Notes: generated by a model from the sequence alone, not told the origin. Positions 1 to 9,609 are shown, counted from the stretch's first letter. The stretch: 64,000 nt of DNA from Aquimarina sp. TRL1 (GCF_013365535.1 NZ_CP053590.1:1292501-1356500); one strand, 5' to 3'. Made by a program: numbers and translations.

Positions 1-35
1 TAATAATCAGGTGCTTGAAATAAGTCTGGCTTCAT
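1..35 (-). CDS. Acyl-CoA dehydrogenase, N-terminal fragment (cut by window edge)
   Basis: An ATG on the minus strand at 35-33 opens a frame reading MKPDLFQAPDYY to the window edge. From memory, this matches the start of glutaryl-CoA-type acyl-CoA dehydrogenases of Flavobacteriaceae, which oxidise acyl-CoA thioesters with FAD. It would lie downstream of rpsP-rimM-trmN6 on the same strand. Only 11 complete codons are visible, so the call rests on that short match and on the neighbourhood. Confidence 0.45.
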   Translation of the reverse strand, partial: MKPDLFQAPDY

Positions 36-398
36 ACTGCTTGTTGTTTTATAATTAAAGAATACATGAAAGTTTCTGAGATAAGAATTCTAACAAATGT
101 ACTTAATGCTACCAGAGAAAACAATTTTTTTAATTCGTTAAAAAAAATCAACAAATTCAAACTACATACAGATGTTTCTTACTGTTTCTCATTTGTTTTT
201 TTCTAAAAGTGTGTATATTTTCTACAGTATTAACGTGCATTCTACACTTTTTATACAATTTCCACACATCTATGATCACCCCCATCTCAATCTTCAACCA
301 CTTACAAAACAAGGGATTACCAACAAATTATAAGTACCTTCCAAACAATGGCACAATTTTGACAAAAGAATACATGTAAAATACAAACCCCTGCAACA
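36..398. other. Intergenic region, nothing recognised
   Basis: About 360 bp of AT-rich DNA between the partial minus-strand gene and the plus-strand small exported protein. It should hold both divergent promoters, but no clear TAnnTTTG element or strong hairpin was found. Confidence 0.5.
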
Positions 399-698
399 AT
401 GAAAAATCTATTTTTAACTCCTATTCTTATAATAGGTATATTAATAGGCTTAGAAAATGTTTCTGCACAGAATGCGCCCCAGGAAGGAATTTCTACTGAA
501 AAAGAAATCGCTTCTATTCCGGTTAAAGAATTACCAGAAACCATCACAAAAGCTGTTGAAAGGGATTATAAAGGGGCAGTTATTAATAAAAGCACACGCT
601 CTGACAAAACGTCTTTTTACGAATTAAAATTAGCATATAAAAATGGAGAAACTTTAGTCATCAACTATGACCCAAAAGGCAATCTCATAAAAAAGTAA
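399..698 (+). CDS. Small exported protein, PepSY-like
   Basis: A 99-residue protein with a signal peptide (basic start, hydrophobic residues 5-20, cleavage near VSAQ-N). The mature part of about 75 residues contains a pattern (ERDYKGAVI, FYELKLAYKNG, DPKGNLIKK) resembling the PepSY-like/DUF2874 fold of small periplasmic Bacteroidota proteins; this is a resemblance only. It is probably periplasmic, with no enzyme motif. It is monocistronic and followed by a perfect 14-bp inverted repeat at 763-801. The start is an ATG with the hydrophobic core directly behind it. Confidence 0.7.
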   Translation: MKNLFLTPILIIGILIGLENVSAQNAPQEGISTEKEIASIPVKELPETITKAVERDYKGAVINKSTRSDKTSFYELKLAYKNGETLVINYDPKGNLIKK

Positions 699-762
699 CT
701 AACTAACATTATTTTCATAGCCAAATCAACTAAAAGATGTAATCACAATTGCATTGCCCCCA

Positions 763-801
763 AGAGAAATGAATCTCTTAATACTACAGATTCATTTCTC
801 T
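763..801 (+). terminator. Perfect 14-bp inverted repeat, probable transcript end
   Basis: AGAGAAATGAATCT (763-776) is mirrored exactly by AGATTCATTTCTCT (788-801) with an 11-base loop. It lies 65 bp after the small exported gene. The U-run is poor (TATTAAAAA follows), so it may be an RNA-stabilising hairpin rather than a classical terminator. Confidence 0.5.
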
Positions 802-1198
802 ATTAAAAATGAAAATATTAAAAAAATAAAATTATGAAATAGAAAGTACCCGAATTATGCAATAGGTTTTCACAGCAAAAGCTAAAATAGTGACAAAGGA
901 GTAACTACCCGGTCTATTTTGATAACACAAACTCAACTACTAAAATATCAGAATACACTAAACGCTATACAATATTTAGCCATCTCATGCCCAGGTCGAA
1001 AATCTGTTGTATAATTTCGGGCTTTTAACTCCCTCTAAACATTTAAAAACCACCAATCCTAACCTACCCATGCTTTGGTTTTTAAGCACAAATCCCCTTA
1101 AGGTCAAAAATTAAGAACATACTACAAAACCACCCGAGATGGTTATATTTAGAAAAAGTGAGGATTCTTTGTGAATTCTTGCTTTTTCACTTTTTGTA
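802..1198. other. Intergenic region between convergent genes
   Basis: Nearly 400 bp with no credible reading frame. Near its right end, AAAAAGTGA at about 1153 and TCACTTTTT at about 1187 can pair, which would give a terminator for the leftward trmN6 transcript. Nothing else was recognised. Confidence 0.4.
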
Positions 1199-1912
1199 TT
1201 ACATTTTTAAATAAAAGTCTTTTGTCAGCTTCATATAAGCTTCTGTATATTGGTGTCTGGAAGACTCTATCACCAGCTCTTCTTCTTCACACATTTTATC
1301 CAAAAAACCTAGTTCCAAAAGGCTTCTTTTCAAAACTGTATCTGGAGTCCCTCTAACTCTGGTAATTCGTTGCGGAAACAAGGAAACCTGTGCTGCCAAC
1401 TCTATAATTCGCTTCTCTTCTTTAAAAGGAACTATCAATGCTAGTTTACCTTGCTCATTCAATAGATGAACAGCCCCGTGAATAAGATGTTCAAACGGAA
1501 GGGCTTCTTCAAACCTTGCCAAATCTCTTTTGACATCTGTTGTTTTATAATCCTCTGCAAAAAATGGGGGATTACTAATAATCAGGTCGTAAGAATCCTC
1601 TATTTCAGTCACAAATTCCTGAAAAGAGGCATGATAACAAAAAAGCCTATCCCCCCAAGGAGACCCCTCAAAATTATCAACTGCTTGCTCATATGCATCA
1701 GAATCAATCTCTAACGCATCGACAATTTCTGCCGGAGATCGCTGCGCCATCATCAGAGCAATAACCCCTGTTCCGGTTCCCACATCCAATATAGAATGTA
1801 CAGTATCAGATACAGAAGCCCAAGCCCCTAAGAGCACCCCATCTGTCCCTATCTTCATAGCACATCGCTCTTGATGCACTTCAAATCTTTTAAACACAAA
1901 AGGTTTACTCAT
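1199..1912 (-). CDS. trmN6: tRNA1(Val) (adenine(37)-N6)-methyltransferase
   Basis: A 237-residue class I SAM-dependent methyltransferase. The SAM-binding motif I DVGTGTGV sits at residues 43-50 and the N6-adenine methylase motif NPPF at 114-117. Length and the N-terminal pattern FEVHQERCAMKIGTDG match the YfiC/TrmN6 family, which methylates A37 of tRNA-Val in the cytoplasm. It is the last member of a leftward rpsP-rimM-trmN6 cluster, 22 bp after rimM, consistent with translation-related cotranscription. The start is an ATG. Other N6-adenine methylases (HemK-type) share NPPF, but the N-terminal motif favours TrmN6. Confidence 0.85.
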   Translation of the reverse strand: MSKPFVFKRFEVHQERCAMKIGTDGVLLGAWASVSDTVHSILDVGTGTGVIALMMAQRSPAEIVDALEIDSDAYEQAVDNFEGSPWGDRLFCYHASFQEFVTEIEDSYDLIISNPPFFAEDYKTTDVKRDLARFEEALPFEHLIHGAVHLLNEQGKLALIVPFKEEKRIIELAAQVSLFPQRITRVRGTPDTVLKRSLLELGFLDKMCEEEELVIESSRHQYTEAYMKLTKDFYLKM

Positions 1913-1934
1913 ACACTAAACATTTCCAAAACAG

Positions 1935-2459
1935 TTACAGATACAAATCAATTAATCCATCCGGCACCTGAACCAAAATTTGTTTTTTATTTCTATCTAC
2001 TTTTACAATAAATTCATCATTCATAGGAATAAAAATTTCTACTCCATCCCTATCCACTTCGAACAAAGACTGAGCCGTCGAATCATTTATTCCTTTTACA
2101 ACTCCTACTTCACCAAAAGAAGTATCCACTATCGTAAATCCAATTACTTCATGAAAGTAAAATTTATTCCCTTCCAGTGGAGGCAATAGAGATAACGGCA
2201 AATACAATCCTGCTTTCATCAGGCTATCCGCATCCTCTTCTGAGTCTACATCTTCAAATTTTATCCGCAATAGATCGCTTTTATGTAAAACACATCGTTC
2301 CAAAAAAAATGGAATCAGGTTTTTGTTATATTCAACAAAAACCGATTCCATTCCTACATAACTTTCAGGATCATCAGTATCTAATTTTACTAGCACCTCC
2401 CCTTTGAAACTAAATTTACTTACGATTCTACCCAGATAGAAGCATTCTTCTTTCTTCAT
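1935..2459 (-). CDS. rimM: Ribosome maturation factor RimM
   Basis: A 174-residue protein with the RimM N-terminal beta-barrel beginning FYLGRIVSKFSFKGEVLVKLDTD and a C-terminal PRC-barrel-like half (YFHEVIGFTIVDTSFGEVGVV, IFIPMNDEFIVKVD). RimM binds ribosomal protein S19 and assists 30S head maturation. It lies 19 bp downstream of rpsP, the usual bacterial order. The length is normal and the ATG start is directly followed by the conserved first strand. Confidence 0.93.
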   Translation of the reverse strand: MKKEECFYLGRIVSKFSFKGEVLVKLDTDDPESYVGMESVFVEYNKNLIPFFLERCVLHKSDLLRIKFEDVDSEEDADSLMKAGLYLPLSLLPPLEGNKFYFHEVIGFTIVDTSFGEVGVVKGINDSTAQSLFEVDRDGVEIFIPMNDEFIVKVDRNKKQILVQVPDGLIDLYL

Positions 2460-2478
2460 AGTTCGTGACTAAATATAA

Positions 2479-3009
2479 CTACTCTTCTTCGTTACTAGCT
2501 TCTGGTGTTTCTTCTTCAGCTTTTGCAGCCTCAGCAGCTTCTGCTTGTGCAGCCGCCTCTGCTTCTGCAGCAGCAGCCTCACGCTTAGCATTCACTTCTT
2601 TTTCTGCAGCTAATGCTTTTTCTTTTGCATCAGCTTCTTCTTTTGCTAAACTTTCTTTCTTAGCAGTAACACTTCCTTCTTTTTCTGCTAACCAAGCCTG
2701 GAATTTCTCTTCCGCTTGTTCCTCGGTCAAAGCTCCTTTTTTCACACCACCAGCTAGGTGATTTTTCAATAAGGCTCCTTTATAAGATAAAAGTGCTCTA
2801 GCTGTATCAGTAGGCTGAGCTCCATTTTGTAACCACTTTACAGCACTATCAACATCTAAGTCGATTGTTGCAGGGTTAGTATTTGGATTATAAATTCCTA
2901 TTTTCTCTAAGAATTTACCATCTCTTTTTGCTCTAGCATCTGCTGCTACAACCCAGTAAAAAGGCTTCCCTTTTTTACCATGTCTCTGTAATCTGATTTT
3001 AACAGGCAT
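2479..3009 (-). CDS. rpsP: 30S ribosomal protein S16 with Ala/Glu-rich extension
   Basis: Residues 1-80 are a canonical S16 (start [21 protein letters not shown]). The remaining 95 residues are a low-complexity Ala/Glu/Lys tail ending in EEE, making the protein 176 residues against about 80-90 in most bacteria. Long tails of this kind are usual in Bacteroidota S16. It is the first gene of the rpsP-rimM-trmN6 cluster and is preceded by a consensus -7 element at 3058-3065. Confidence 0.96.
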   Translation of the reverse strand: MPVKIRLQRHGKKGKPFYWVVAADARAKRDGKFLEKIGIYNPNTNPATIDLDVDSAVKWLQNGAQPTDTARALLSYKGALLKNHLAGGVKKGALTEEQAEEKFQAWLAEKEGSVTAKKESLAKEEADAKEKALAAEKEVNAKREAAAAEAEAAAQAEAAEAAKAEEETPEASNEEE

Positions 3010-3057
3010 ACGAATTAATTTTTGGGTACACGACCCTATTTATAATTTAAAAGTCTG

Positions 3058-3065
3058 CAAAGATA
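3058..3065 (-). promoter_or_regulatory. Promoter -7 element of rpsP operon
   Basis: On the minus strand this reads TATCTTTG, a perfect fit to the Bacteroidota -7 consensus TAnnTTTG, 48 bp before the rpsP ATG. A TTTG lies at 3093-3090, a rather long 24-bp spacing. Confidence 0.6.
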
Positions 3066-3280
3066 CTGTTTTTTTTATAAACCCTGACACAAAAGAACTT
3101 ACAACTTTGCAACTATCCTAATAATTTTTCTCAAACCAACAAGTTCATCCGTACAGCAAAAAACCTACAAAAATCAAAAAATCTTACAAAAACAGGTATT
3201 TAACCGTTAAAAATCGCATTTAATCGTCATTTTATTTCATTTTATTCTCTTAAATATTGGTAAATCAATATTTTAACCCT

Positions 3281-3288
3281 ACTTTTGT
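3281..3288 (+). promoter_or_regulatory. Promoter -7 element of the two-domain lipoprotein gene
   Basis: TACTTTTG matches TAnnTTTG exactly. A TTG at 3258-3260 lies 20 bp upstream, the expected -33 spacing. It predicts a leader of about 55 bases before the ATG at 3350. Confidence 0.6.
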
Positions 3289-3349
3289 TTTCGTTTAATA
3301 GCAATTACTTTAAAACCGTAATTAAACTACAACAAAGCCCCCAGTAAAT

Positions 3350-4180
3350 ATGACAAAAACAACTACACTTATCTTACTTTCTTTTTTTATCATAACCTCC
3401 TGTAGTACAGATATTGAGATTAACACTCCTGCATTACAAGCATCCGTAGAAGGAGAGCTTTTCAGAACTGATTTCAAAAAAGCAGTGATTAAAGACGATG
3501 GTCGCCTTATGATTATTGGTCATTCAGGAACGGAAACCATTCGTTTTTATACAGCTACTACCAAGGAAGGAAAGTACAAATTAGGACAATCCAATGTAGA
3601 AAGCTCATTCGAAACAATGGATAGTAAATTTTTATCCACAGCAGAAGAGAGTGAAGGAGAAATTGTCATTACAGAAATCTCCAACAATGAGATCACTGGT
3701 ACTTTCTATTTTAAAGACTTAAAGGACACTGAAGGAAACACAAAAAGCTTTAGCAATGGATGGTTTTACAAAGTTCCTATCGGAGATGAAACCCCTGAAG
3801 ACACACCTGAAGTTCCCAATCCATGCCTTACAAACGCAACTTTAACAGCTAATGTAGACGGAACTCCAATTGAAACAGACACACACAGTGCAGAATCCTT
3901 TGGGACTGATAATTCGTCTATTCTTATCAAAGCCGCAAACTTTAAAGAAGAGATCACCATTATTTTTCCTATTGACGCAATTCCAGGAACTTACAGCCTT
4001 ACTGGTTCAGGAGATTACAGCGCCACTTATGAATATAAAAAAGATAAGGCATCTGCTGTTTCCGGAGAGATAACGATCATATCCCATGATCAAGAAACAA
4101 GATGTATCAGCGGAACTTTCTATTTCAGTACCGGAGGAGATACAGAAATAACAGAAGGCGTATTCGATTTCGGATATTAA
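3350..4180 (+). CDS. Lipoprotein with two tandem DUF6252-like domains
   Basis: A 276-residue lipoprotein with a type II signal peptide (hydrophobic residues 6-16, lipobox ITSC at 15-18). Two related halves follow: about residues 29-145 (ASVEGELFRTDFKKAV ... ITGTFYFKDL) and 158-276 (ANVDGTPIETDTHSAE ... ISGTFYFSTGG). Each half has a start, a strand-rich core and a GTFYF block, as in DUF6252-type proteins of Flavobacteria. The function of the family is unknown. The gene is monocistronic, with a good promoter upstream and a strong terminator at 4205-4236. Confidence 0.75.
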   Translation: MTKTTTLILLSFFIITSCSTDIEINTPALQASVEGELFRTDFKKAVIKDDGRLMIIGHSGTETIRFYTATTKEGKYKLGQSNVESSFETMDSKFLSTAEESEGEIVITEISNNEITGTFYFKDLKDTEGNTKSFSNGWFYKVPIGDETPEDTPEVPNPCLTNATLTANVDGTPIETDTHSAESFGTDNSSILIKAANFKEEITIIFPIDAIPGTYSLTGSGDYSATYEYKKDKASAVSGEITIISHDQETRCISGTFYFSTGGDTEITEGVFDFGY

Positions 4181-4204
4181 ACAAACCAAATATTTACCTG
4201 TAGA

Positions 4205-4236
4205 AAGCGCATTTATAAAATTATAAATGCGCTTTT
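4205..4236 (+). terminator. Intrinsic terminator after the DUF6252-like gene
   Basis: AAGCGCATTTATAA and TTATAAATGCGCTT form a perfect 14-bp stem around two bases, 24 bp past the stop, followed by a short T run. Confidence 0.75.
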
Positions 4237-4308
4237 CCCATTTTATCGGTTGATAACTATCCATAAGTTTCAAGTTCCAATATTCACATTTTAGTTATTT
4301 TTGACCTT

Positions 4309-4316
4309 TACATTTG
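4309..4316 (+). promoter_or_regulatory. Promoter -7 element of dnaE
   Basis: TACATTTG fits TAnnTTTG perfectly and ends 33 bp before the ATG at 4350. It overlaps the TTG at 4314 that would otherwise extend the frame, so that upstream start is unlikely to be used. Confidence 0.6.
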
Positions 4317-4349
4317 TATAGCGGAAAAACTTCGGAAACTCGACCTTTT

Positions 4350-7300
4350 ATGTATCTTATTTTTGACACTGAAACCACTGGATTACCTAAACGATGGGAC
4401 GCACCTATCAGTGACACAGATAACTGGCCACGGTGTATCCAGATTGCCTGGCAATTACATGATGCTTTAGGGAACTGTATTGAACATCAGGATTATCTGG
4501 TCAAACCAGAAGGCTTCAACATCCCTTATGACGCTGAAAAGGTTCACGGGATTTCTACAGAATTGGCTGAGCAAGATGGGATCTCATTACGAGAAGTACT
4601 TGATAAATTCAATATCGCGCTGTCTAAAACAAAATTTATTGTCGGACAGAATGTTGGCTTTGACGTCAATATTATGGGTGCTGAGTTTTTCAGGTTAGAT
4701 GTAGCAAACAAACTCCAGGAGCTTCCCGTGTTAGACACCTGTACTGAAACTACTGCACAATTATGTCAAATCCCTGGAGGGCGAGGAGGTAAATTCAAGC
4801 TCCCCACCCTAACCGAATTACATGAACATTTATTCGGCACAAAATTCGGAGAAGCACATAACGCAACTGCCGATGTAGAAGCAACAACCCGATGTTTCCT
4901 GGAACTTATCCGAAAACAAGTATTCACACTGGAAGAACTGGATGTTGAACCCGGATATTTCGAGGAATTCAAAACCAAGAATCCTGAACCTATTCAATTA
5001 ATAGGTTTACAACATATAAATCTAAAAAAAGCTTCACAAAAAATTAGTGAAGCTTTAAACAAACAAACAGCACCTAGCCTATCTCAAGAAGAGATAGAAA
5101 AAAATATTGCTGCCTTAGATGCTGTTAACTTTGCACATCTGCACAATCATACTCAGTTCTCCATTCTTCAATCTACCACAAGTATTCCTGATCTTGTAAA
5201 TGCAGCTGTTGCTCATAAAATGAATGCCGTTGCCATAACTGATCACGCTAATATGATGGGGGCTTTTCATTTTGTAAGTGCCGTTTCCAAACATAATAAA
5301 AGCGTAACGGCGGCTAATGAAGAGGCAATTAGCAATGGGGAAGAACCCAAAGGGATCCCAATCACCCCTATCATTGGATGTGAATTTTTCGTTTGTGAAG
5401 ACCACAAAGACAAATCCAGAAAAGATAATGGTTATCAAATCGTTATGCTCGCCAAAAACAAAAACGGATATCACAATCTGGCAAAAATGTCTTCCACTGG
5501 GTTTGTAGATGGATTTTACTATATCCCCAGGATTGACAAAGAGGTTATAAAACAGTACAAAGAAGACATTATCGTCCTAACAGGGAATTTATACGGAGAA
5601 GTTCCCAGTAAGGTTTTGAATATCGGAGAAAAGCAGGCAGAAGAAGCTCTTCTTTGGTGGCATGAGCAATTCGGAGACGATTTATACATAGAACTTATTA
5701 GACACAATCAGGAAGATGAAAACAGGGTTAACCAGGTCCTTATTGATTTTGCCAAAAAACATCAAATAAAAACAATCGCAACCAACAATACCTATTATTG
5801 CGATCAACAAGATGCCAATGCCCACGATATCCTTTTATGTGTAAAAGATGGAGAAAAACAAGCTACTCCCATAGGTAGAGGTAGAGGATACCGATATGGT
5901 CTTCCTAATCAAGAGTACTACTTCAAATCTTCTAAAGAAATGAAGGAACTCTTTAAAGATATTCCCGAAGCCATTATAAACACGCAAGAGATTGTCGAAA
6001 AGATCGAGCCTTTCGAGCTTGCCAGAGATGTATTACTTCCTGCATTCGATATCCCTGAAGAATTCCAGTTCGAAGAAGATAAGGTTGACGGAGGAAAACG
6101 TGGAGAAAACAAATTTCTAAGACACCTTACCTATGAAGGAGCAAAGAAAAGATACGGGGAGATTACTCCTAAAATTGATGAGCGATTAGACTTTGAGCTC
6201 AAAGTAATCGAAAAAACAGGATACCCCGGATACTTTCTTATTGTAGAAGATTTTATTCGAGCTGCTAGAGAGATGGGAGTTTCCGTTGGTCCCGGTCGTG
6301 GGTCAGCAGCAGGATCTGCTGTTGCCTATTGTTTATGGATTACGAATCTCGACCCGATAAAGTACGATCTTCTTTTTGAGCGTTTCCTAAATCCTGATCG
6401 TGTCAGCATGCCCGATATTGATATCGACTTTGACGATGAAGGACGTGGTCGGGTAATGGATTATGTAATCGACAAATACGGTGCTAACCAGGTAGCCCAG
6501 ATCATCACCTATGGTACCATGGCTGCCAAATCATCTATCAGAGACACTGCCAGGGTACTGGATCTCCCACTTAGTGACGCTGATAGAATCGCCAAGCTTA
6601 TTCCTAATATGTCCAAATTAGGAAAAATATTTGGGGTAGACGAAGCTACTTTAAAACAGAAATTCAGATCTGAAGAGCTTGAAAAAATAAACGAACTTCT
6701 AGGTATTGCAGAAGGGAATAACCTAGAAGCAGAAACCCTTAATCAGGCTCGAATCCTGGAAGGTTCTGTCCGTAATACCGGAATTCACGCTTGTGGAGTA
6801 ATTATTACTCCTGATGACATTACAAAGTTTGTCCCTGTAGCCCTAGCTAAAGACTCCAACATGTACTGCACGCAATTCGATAACTCGGTTGTGGAAAGTG
6901 CCGGACTACTAAAAATGGATTTCCTGGGACTCAAAACATTAACCCTGATCAAAGACACGGTTAAAATTGTCAAAGCCAAACATGGAATTACCCTGGATCC
7001 GGAGAATTTTTCTCTGGAAGATGAAGAAACTTATGCTTTATTCCAAAGAGGAGAAACCGTAGGAGTATTCCAGTATGAATCTCCAGGAATGCAGAAATAC
7101 ATGAAGGAACTCAAACCAACTGTTTTTGCAGATTTGATAGCCATGAATGCCTTGTACCGTCCTGGACCTCTGGAATATATTCCGAGTTTTATCAACAGAA
7201 AACACGGAACTGAAGAAATTATATATGACCTGGAAGCCTGTGAAGAATATCTCCAAGAAACCTACGGGATTACGGTATACCAGGAGCAGGTGATGCTACT

Positions 7301-8735
7301 TTCTCAAAAGTTAGCAGACTTCACTAAAGGTGAAGCCGATGTACTGCGTAAAGCTATGGGTAAAAAGCAAAAAGCAGTACTGGATAAAATGAAACCCAAG
7401 TTTATCTCGCAAGCCTCTGCCAAAGGGCATGCCGAAGACAAACTGGAAAAAATATGGAAAGACTGGGAAGCTTTTGCCGCCTACGCCTTTAACAAATCGC
7501 ATTCTACCTGTTACGCCTGGATTGCCTATCAAACAGCCTATTTAAAAGCTCATTATCCTGCAGAGTATATGGCCGCTGTACTATCCAACAACATGAATGA
7601 CATCAAGCAAGTATCTTTCTTTATGGAGGAATGCAAACGCATGAAACTAGAAGTACTGGGGCCGGATGTTAATGAATCTTATAGAAAATTCTCCGTAAAC
7701 AATGAAGGCGCTATCCGCTTTGGAATGGGAGCAATTAAAGGAGTAGGAACCGGAGCTGTTGCAACAATTGTAGACAACAGGAAAGAAGATGGTCCCTACA
7801 AATCTATCTTCGACCTTGCCAAACGTATTGACCTTAGAGCTGCCAATAAAAAAGCGTTTGAGAGTCTAGCATTAGCAGGCGGATTTGATTCTTTTACAGA
7901 CACCCACAGGGGACAATATTTTCATAAAGATGCCGACGGAACCATGTTTTTAGAAAAAACAATTCGGTATGGCTCTAAGATGCAAGAAAGCGAAAACTCT
8001 TCTCAGGTAAGTCTATTTGGAGAAAGTAGCGATGTTCAAATCCCAGAACCTATCGTTCCTCCCTGCGAAGAATGGGGAACAATGGAAAAATTAGCCAAAG
8101 AAAAAGAAGTGGTAGGTATCTACCTGTCCGGACATCCTCTGGACGATTTCAAACATGAAATCAAATATTTTTGTAATGCCTCTTTATTACATTTTGCAGA
8201 TCTGGAAGCAAATGTAAACAAAGAACTCGCCTTTGGTGGCGTTATTACCTCCGTCGAACACCGTACCTCTAAAAACGGTAAAGGATGGGCCACATTCGTT
8301 ATAGAAGATTATGATACTGCTCATGAATTCAGGATATTTGGAGAGGATTACCTAAAACACCGCCCTTTCCTGGTACAAAGCACCTTTGTGTATGCCAAAG
8401 CCTATGTCAAAGAAGGTTGGACGAATAAAGACACCGGAAAAAAAGGAGATCCCAGAATACAGTTCAACAGTTTCCAACTCTTACACGATGTATTAGAAAC
8501 GTATTCAAGGAAACTGACTATCCAGCTAGATATCAACATGCTCTCTGAAAAAAGCATTGAAGTTCTTCAGGAAATTCTTAGTGCTCATTCAGGAAATCAC
8601 ACCTTGAATTTTGTTATTTATGAGATGCAGGAAAAATTAAAGCTTCATCTTCCTAGCAGAAGACAAAAAGTAAACATCTCTCCTGAACTACTAAATATCT
8701 TAGAAGAAAATTCTATTTATTATAAATTGAATTAA
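4350..8735 (+). CDS. dnaE: DNA polymerase III alpha subunit with N-terminal 3'-5' exonuclease
   Basis: A 1461-residue replicative polymerase. Residues 1-190 form a DEDDh exonuclease (D6 and E8 in FDTETTG, D105 in NVGFDVN, H170 and D175 in HNATADVEA). The PHP domain begins near residue 261 (FAHLHNHTQFS). The palm carries the catalytic aspartates in PDIDIDFDD from 688, followed by finger, HhH and OB-fold regions (AFGGVITSVEHRTSKNGKGW). The fused proofreading domain is the usual Bacteroidota DnaE arrangement, as opposed to a separate DnaQ. The start is placed at ATG 4350 because the conserved sequence begins MYLIFDTETTG; the TTG at 4314 lies inside the -7 element. It is monocistronic. Confidence 0.95.
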   Translation: MYLIFDTETTGLPKRWDAPISDTDNWPRCIQIAWQLHDALGNCIEHQDYLVKPEGFNIPYDAEKVHGISTELAEQDGISLREVLDKFNIALSKTKFIVGQNVGFDVNIMGAEFFRLDVANKLQELPVLDTCTETTAQLCQIPGGRGGKFKLPTLTELHEHLFGTKFGEAHNATADVEATTRCFLELIRKQVFTLEELDVEPGYFEEFKTKNPEPIQLIGLQHINLKKASQKISEALNKQTAPSLSQEEIEKNIAALDAVNFAHLHNHTQFSILQSTTSIPDLVNAAVAHKMNAVAITDHANMMGAFHFVSAVSKHNKSVTAANEEAISNGEEPKGIPITPIIGCEFFVCEDHKDKSRKDNGYQIVMLAKNKNGYHNLAKMSSTGFVDGFYYIPRIDKEVIKQYKEDIIVLTGNLYGEVPSKVLNIGEKQAEEALLWWHEQFGDDLYIELIRHNQEDENRVNQVLIDFAKKHQIKTIATNNTYYCDQQDANAHDILLCVKDGEKQATPIGRGRGYRYGLPNQEYYFKSSKEMKELFKDIPEAIINTQEIVEKIEPFELARDVLLPAFDIPEEFQFEEDKVDGGKRGENKFLRHLTYEGAKKRYGEITPKIDERLDFELKVIEKTGYPGYFLIVEDFIRAAREMGVSVGPGRGSAAGSAVAYCLWITNLDPIKYDLLFERFLNPDRVSMPDIDIDFDDEGRGRVMDYVIDKYGANQVAQIITYGTMAAKSSIRDTARVLDLPLSDADRIAKLIPNMSKLGKIFGVDEATLKQKFRSEELEKINELLGIAEGNNLEAETLNQARILEGSVRNTGIHACGVIITPDDITKFVPVALAKDSNMYCTQFDNSVVESAGLLKMDFLGLKTLTLIKDTVKIVKAKHGITLDPENFSLEDEETYALFQRGETVGVFQYESPGMQKYMKELKPTVFADLIAMNALYRPGPLEYIPSFINRKHGTEEIIYDLEACEEYLQETYGITVYQEQVMLLSQKLADFTKGEADVLRKAMGKKQKAVLDKMKPKFISQASAKGHAEDKLEKIWKDWEAFAAYAFNKSHSTCYAWIAYQTAYLKAHYPAEYMAAVLSNNMNDIKQVSFFMEECKRMKLEVLGPDVNESYRKFSVNNEGAIRFGMGAIKGVGTGAVATIVDNRKEDGPYKSIFDLAKRIDLRAANKKAFESLALAGGFDSFTDTHRGQYFHKDADGTMFLEKTIRYGSKMQESENSSQVSLFGESSDVQIPEPIVPPCEEWGTMEKLAKEKEVVGIYLSGHPLDDFKHEIKYFCNASLLHFADLEANVNKELAFGGVITSVEHRTSKNGKGWATFVIEDYDTAHEFRIFGEDYLKHRPFLVQSTFVYAKAYVKEGWTNKDTGKKGDPRIQFNSFQLLHDVLETYSRKLTIQLDINMLSEKSIEVLQEILSAHSGNHTLNFVIYEMQEKLKLHLPSRRQKVNISPELLNILEENSIYYKLN

Positions 8736-9010
8736 AAATTCAACATATTGTATACGCGAACAGGATCGGGATGCCTCCTGAAATACTGACATCTTCCATG
8801 ATTTCTTTTGTCATTCTGGCAGCCCTTTTCCTTAATAGCACTTAACACATTCTTCATTAAAAAGACGCTTGCAACATCGTTTTTGCAGCAAAAAAAACAT
8901 CTCTGAATGTTAATTACAATCCCCCTATTACACAGCACCTTTTCTTTTTCCTTGTCTATGCTTCGCTTCTTTTTTCTACAAACATGATTCCCCATCATCC
9001 CTTTATTCAT
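8732..9010 (-). CDS. Doubtful small cysteine-rich ORF
   Basis: A 92-residue ATG-started frame, Lys/Arg-rich with seven cysteines (CFFCCKND, CQNDKRNHGRC). It overlaps the dnaE stop by four bases tail to tail and occupies a gap that otherwise has no gene. No family was recognised and no -7 element was found upstream. It could be a chance frame. Confidence 0.2.
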   Translation of the reverse strand: MNKGMMGNHVCRKKKRSIDKEKEKVLCNRGIVINIQRCFFCCKNDVASVFLMKNVLSAIKEKGCQNDKRNHGRCQYFRRHPDPVRVYNMLNF

Positions 9011-9194
9011 CTAGCTATTAGTAAAAAAGTCATCCAATACACTTTCTTAGCTCCCTTCTGCATCTCCCTTAAAATTGAAGGTAATCTCTCTGTTTTTTGC
9101 ACAAAATTCACAACGATATTCTGACTTTCAATACTTTCATAGTATATTTGAAATCGAAAAACTCAATGCTTCTATAATCAAAACAAATGTTTTG

Positions 9195-9229
9195 TTTGTA
9201 AGCTTTGGCAAAATTATTGACTAATTTTG
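9195..9229 (+). promoter_or_regulatory. Promoter of trxA
   Basis: TTTG at 9195-9198 and TAATTTTG at 9222-9229 are spaced 23 bp apart, at the long end of the Bacteroidota -33/-7 range. The -7 element is 37 bp before the trxA ATG. Confidence 0.65.
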
Positions 9230-9266
9230 TGTGAATAAAATATGAATCTTAAATAAAAGATAAACT

Positions 9267-9584
9267 ATGGCATTAGAAATAACAGATACTACCTTTGAAG
9301 AAGTGGTATTAAAAAGCGACAAACCAGTACTAGTAGATTTTTGGGCGGCATGGTGTGGTCCTTGTAGAATGGTGGGTCCTATCATTGAGCAAATAAGCGA
9401 AGAATATGAAGGAAAAGCGGTTGTAGGAAAAGTTGATGTTGACGCTAATCAGGAATTTGCTGCTAAATATGGTGTAAGAAATATTCCTACTGTATTAGTT
9501 TTTCAAAACGGAGAGGTAGTAGGTAGACAAGTAGGAGTTTCTCCTAAGAATGTTTATACAGACGCTATTGATTCGCTTTTATAA
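9267..9584 (+). CDS. trxA: Thioredoxin
   Basis: A 105-residue thioredoxin fold with the active-site WCGPC (C30 and C33), the DFWAAWCGPC context and the cis-proline segment RNIPTVLVF. It is a cytoplasmic disulfide reductase of canonical length with no signal peptide. It has its own promoter upstream and a terminator 26 bp after the stop, so it is expressed alone. Confidence 0.96.
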   Translation: MALEITDTTFEEVVLKSDKPVLVDFWAAWCGPCRMVGPIIEQISEEYEGKAVVGKVDVDANQEFAAKYGVRNIPTVLVFQNGEVVGRQVGVSPKNVYTDAIDSLL

Positions 9585-9609
9585 AACTGATAAGCGATAT
9601 AAATTTATA

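Noticed and set aside
2465..2761. Ala/Ser-rich ORF on the plus strand, 98 aa
   Set aside because: It is the antisense reading of the Ala/Glu-rich tail of rpsP; low-complexity codons give a long open frame by chance.
4314..4349. Upstream TTG extension of dnaE
   Set aside because: The TTG sits in a perfect -7 element and the added 12 residues precede the conserved MYLIFDTETTG start.
5115..5474. 119-aa minus-strand ORF inside dnaE
   Set aside because: It lies wholly within the conserved PHP region of dnaE and has no recognisable domain.
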